A stretch of DNA of 6,174 nucleotides, taken from NCBI GenBank assembly GCA_031424915.1, contig JANPII010000025.1:1-6174 (forward strand), in the 5' to 3' direction. Shown one piece after another: positions 5,170-6,174 of the stretch; position 1 is the stretch's first letter; every line of letters starts with the position of its first letter. Under the pieces are notes generated by a model. The model worked only from the letters and a program-made list of their open reading frames with translations. It was not told where the DNA came from and searched no databases. Origin of the DNA: JANPII01 sp031424915 (GTDB lineage: Bacteria; Pseudomonadota; Alphaproteobacteria; Rickettsiales; Midichloriaceae). The position numbers and the translations under genes are program-made.

Positions 5170-5988
5170 ATGGCTGCTAAGGTTATTGTTATTAGTAATG
5201 AGAAGGGCGGATCGGGTAAAACAACAATTGCGGTACACCTTATTGTTAGCTTGTTAGAAATGGGATATAGAGTAGCAACTCTAGATTTGGACTACCGCCA
5301 GCAATCACTTACTCGCTATTTACAAAATCGTGCTCACACTGCAGATAAATCTGCCTTACCTCTTACTATGCCTATACATCAAGTATTAAGCCCGGATCAG
5401 GGAAACGATTTAGAACAAGCCAAATTGGCTGACGCATCTAAGTTAAAAGAAGTAATGGATGAGCTGCAAGCTAATTACGATTTTGTGGTAATTGATACAC
5501 CAGGGCATTCTAGCAACCTCAGTAGCTTAATTTGCTCTTATGCCGATACCTTAGTTACGCCAATTAATGATAGCTTTATTGACGTAGATCTATTAGGTCG
5601 AGCACAGGCGGATAACCTTGATAAGGTTAGTGCAGGAATCTATAGTGCCATGTTGTGGGAGCAAAAACTACAGCGTGCTGCACGTTTGGGAGCGGAAATC
5701 CAATGGTTTGTAGTACGTAATCGGCTGGCAGCACTAGACACTATTAATAACCGCAACATAGAGAAGGTATTACAGGTGTTGTCTAAAAAGTTGGGTTTTA
5801 AGGTAATTGCAGGTTTCAGTGACCGAGTTATTTTCAAAGAGTTATTCTTACATGGGCTTACTCTGCATGATGCTATGCATACCAACTTAGTGCGTGTTAA
5901 TGTTTCTACCGTGGCGGCACGCCAAGAAATGTGGGAATTTATAAATATGCTGGGGATTAAACAGGACGCTACAGCCGCCGTAGCATAA
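5170..5988 (+). CDS. mipZ: MipZ, division-plane positioning ATPase (ParA/MinD family)
   Basis: A 272-residue deviant Walker A ATPase. In Caulobacter, MipZ binds ParB near the chromosome origin, forms ATP-dependent dimers on DNA, and inhibits FtsZ polymerisation so that division occurs away from the poles. The N-terminus VIVISNEKGGSGKTTIAVHL (5-24) holds the P-loop, with signature lysine K12 and K17. LDLDYRQQSLTRYLQNR (38-54) is the switch I/dimer segment, IDTPGHSS (108-115) is switch II, and TPINDSFIDVDLLG (130-143) is characteristic of MipZ rather than plasmid ParA. Further matches to the Caulobacter protein are WFVVRNRLA (179-187), GFKVIAGFSDRVIFKELFLHGLT (in 209-231) and AARQE (249-253). 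Length agrees with the family. The start is ATG 5170, from its ribosome binding site and the family N-terminus. It overlaps the next gene by one base and diverges from phoB. parA and parB are not in the window. Confidence 0.96.
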   Translation: MAAKVIVISNEKGGSGKTTIAVHLIVSLLEMGYRVATLDLDYRQQSLTRYLQNRAHTADKSALPLTMPIHQVLSPDQGNDLEQAKLADASKLKEVMDELQANYDFVVIDTPGHSSNLSSLICSYADTLVTPINDSFIDVDLLGRAQADNLDKVSAGIYSAMLWEQKLQRAARLGAEIQWFVVRNRLAALDTINNRNIEKVLQVLSKKLGFKVIAGFSDRVIFKELFLHGLTLHDAMHTNLVRVNVSTVAARQEMWEFINMLGIKQDATAAVA

Positions 5989-6174
5989 TGACCACCCTAC
6001 TCAATATTAAAGTTAGCCCCAAGGCCAAAATCTCAAAGATAATTGGCTGGCATGCTGGAGCCTTAAAAATTGCAGTTAGCGCCGCTCCTGAAGATGGTGC
6101 AGCTAATAAAGAGTTATTGCAAATTTTATGTACCAGCTTGCACCTGCGGGCAAATGAAGTGCGTCTAGTACGTG
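5988..6174 (+). CDS. DUF167 / YggU-family protein (partial, 3' end beyond window)
   Basis: The ATG overlaps the mipZ stop as TAATG, and 62 codons are present before the window ends. The sequence matches the small DUF167 (YggU) family, whose members are about 100 residues long: VSPKAKISKIIGWHAGALKI (9-28) corresponds to the conserved V-x-P-x-(A/S) start and the G-x-LK strand, and AAPEDGAANKELL (32-44) to the hallmark APPxxGxAN loop. VRLVR at the edge begins the last strand, which usually leads to a basic SG-x-x-S-R-x-K end. The biochemical role of the family is not established. No Shine-Dalgarno is seen, so translation is probably coupled to mipZ through the overlapping stop and start. Confidence 0.88.
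   Translation, partial: MTTLLNIKVSPKAKISKIIGWHAGALKIAVSAAPEDGAANKELLQILCTSLHLRANEVRLVR

Noticed and set aside
5640..5885. 81-codon minus-strand open frame inside mipZ
   Set aside because: Antisense to a well-supported gene; no ribosome binding site or family features.

Overview
The window comes from an AT-rich (roughly 40% G+C by eye) Gram-negative alphaproteobacterium. The clearest taxonomic markers are a MipZ-type division-site ATPase, a PhoB whose winged-helix end reads VRLAGYTL (close to the VRSAGYAL form I associate with alphaproteobacteria), a COQ7-type ubiquinone hydroxylase, and an alphaproteobacterial SPOR protein next to nagZ. The base composition and the AT-rich spacers would fit a host-associated lineage such as Holosporales or Rickettsiales, but that placement is inference.

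Layout. (1) Positions 1-2867, minus strand: a tight four-gene cluster read SPOR-domain membrane protein -> nagZ -> coq7 -> lipB. The gaps are 19, 10 and 9 nt, and lipB runs off the left edge. (2) 2868-3229: a gene-free spacer with a weak terminator-like element and no convincing promoter. (3) 3230-3724, minus strand: a secreted PagL-type lipid A 3-O-deacylase with an intact His/Ser/Glu triad. (4) 3725-4002: a spacer holding a possible interspersed-repeat or gene remnant, a 24-bp perfect palindrome and a strong rho-independent terminator for the next gene. (5) 4003-4770, minus strand: phoB, whose start at 4770 is fixed by its ribosome binding site and by a good sigma-70 promoter at 4836-4808. 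(6) 4771-5169: a divergent regulatory region with inverted and direct repeats and a promoter for the rightward genes. (7) 5170-5988, plus strand: mipZ, overlapping by one base (TAATG) a DUF167/YggU-family gene that runs off the right edge.

Functionally, the left cluster joins cell-wall work (septal peptidoglycan binding by SPOR, muropeptide recycling by NagZ) to aerobic energy metabolism (ubiquinone hydroxylation, lipoate attachment). The PagL homologue remodels outer-membrane lipid A. PhoB and MipZ are a phosphate-type response regulator and a cell-division positioning factor, transcribed divergently from a shared region. No RNA genes, CRISPR arrays, transposases or defence systems are visible. 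I found no convincing previously undescribed system; the most unexplained material is in the 3725-4002 spacer.
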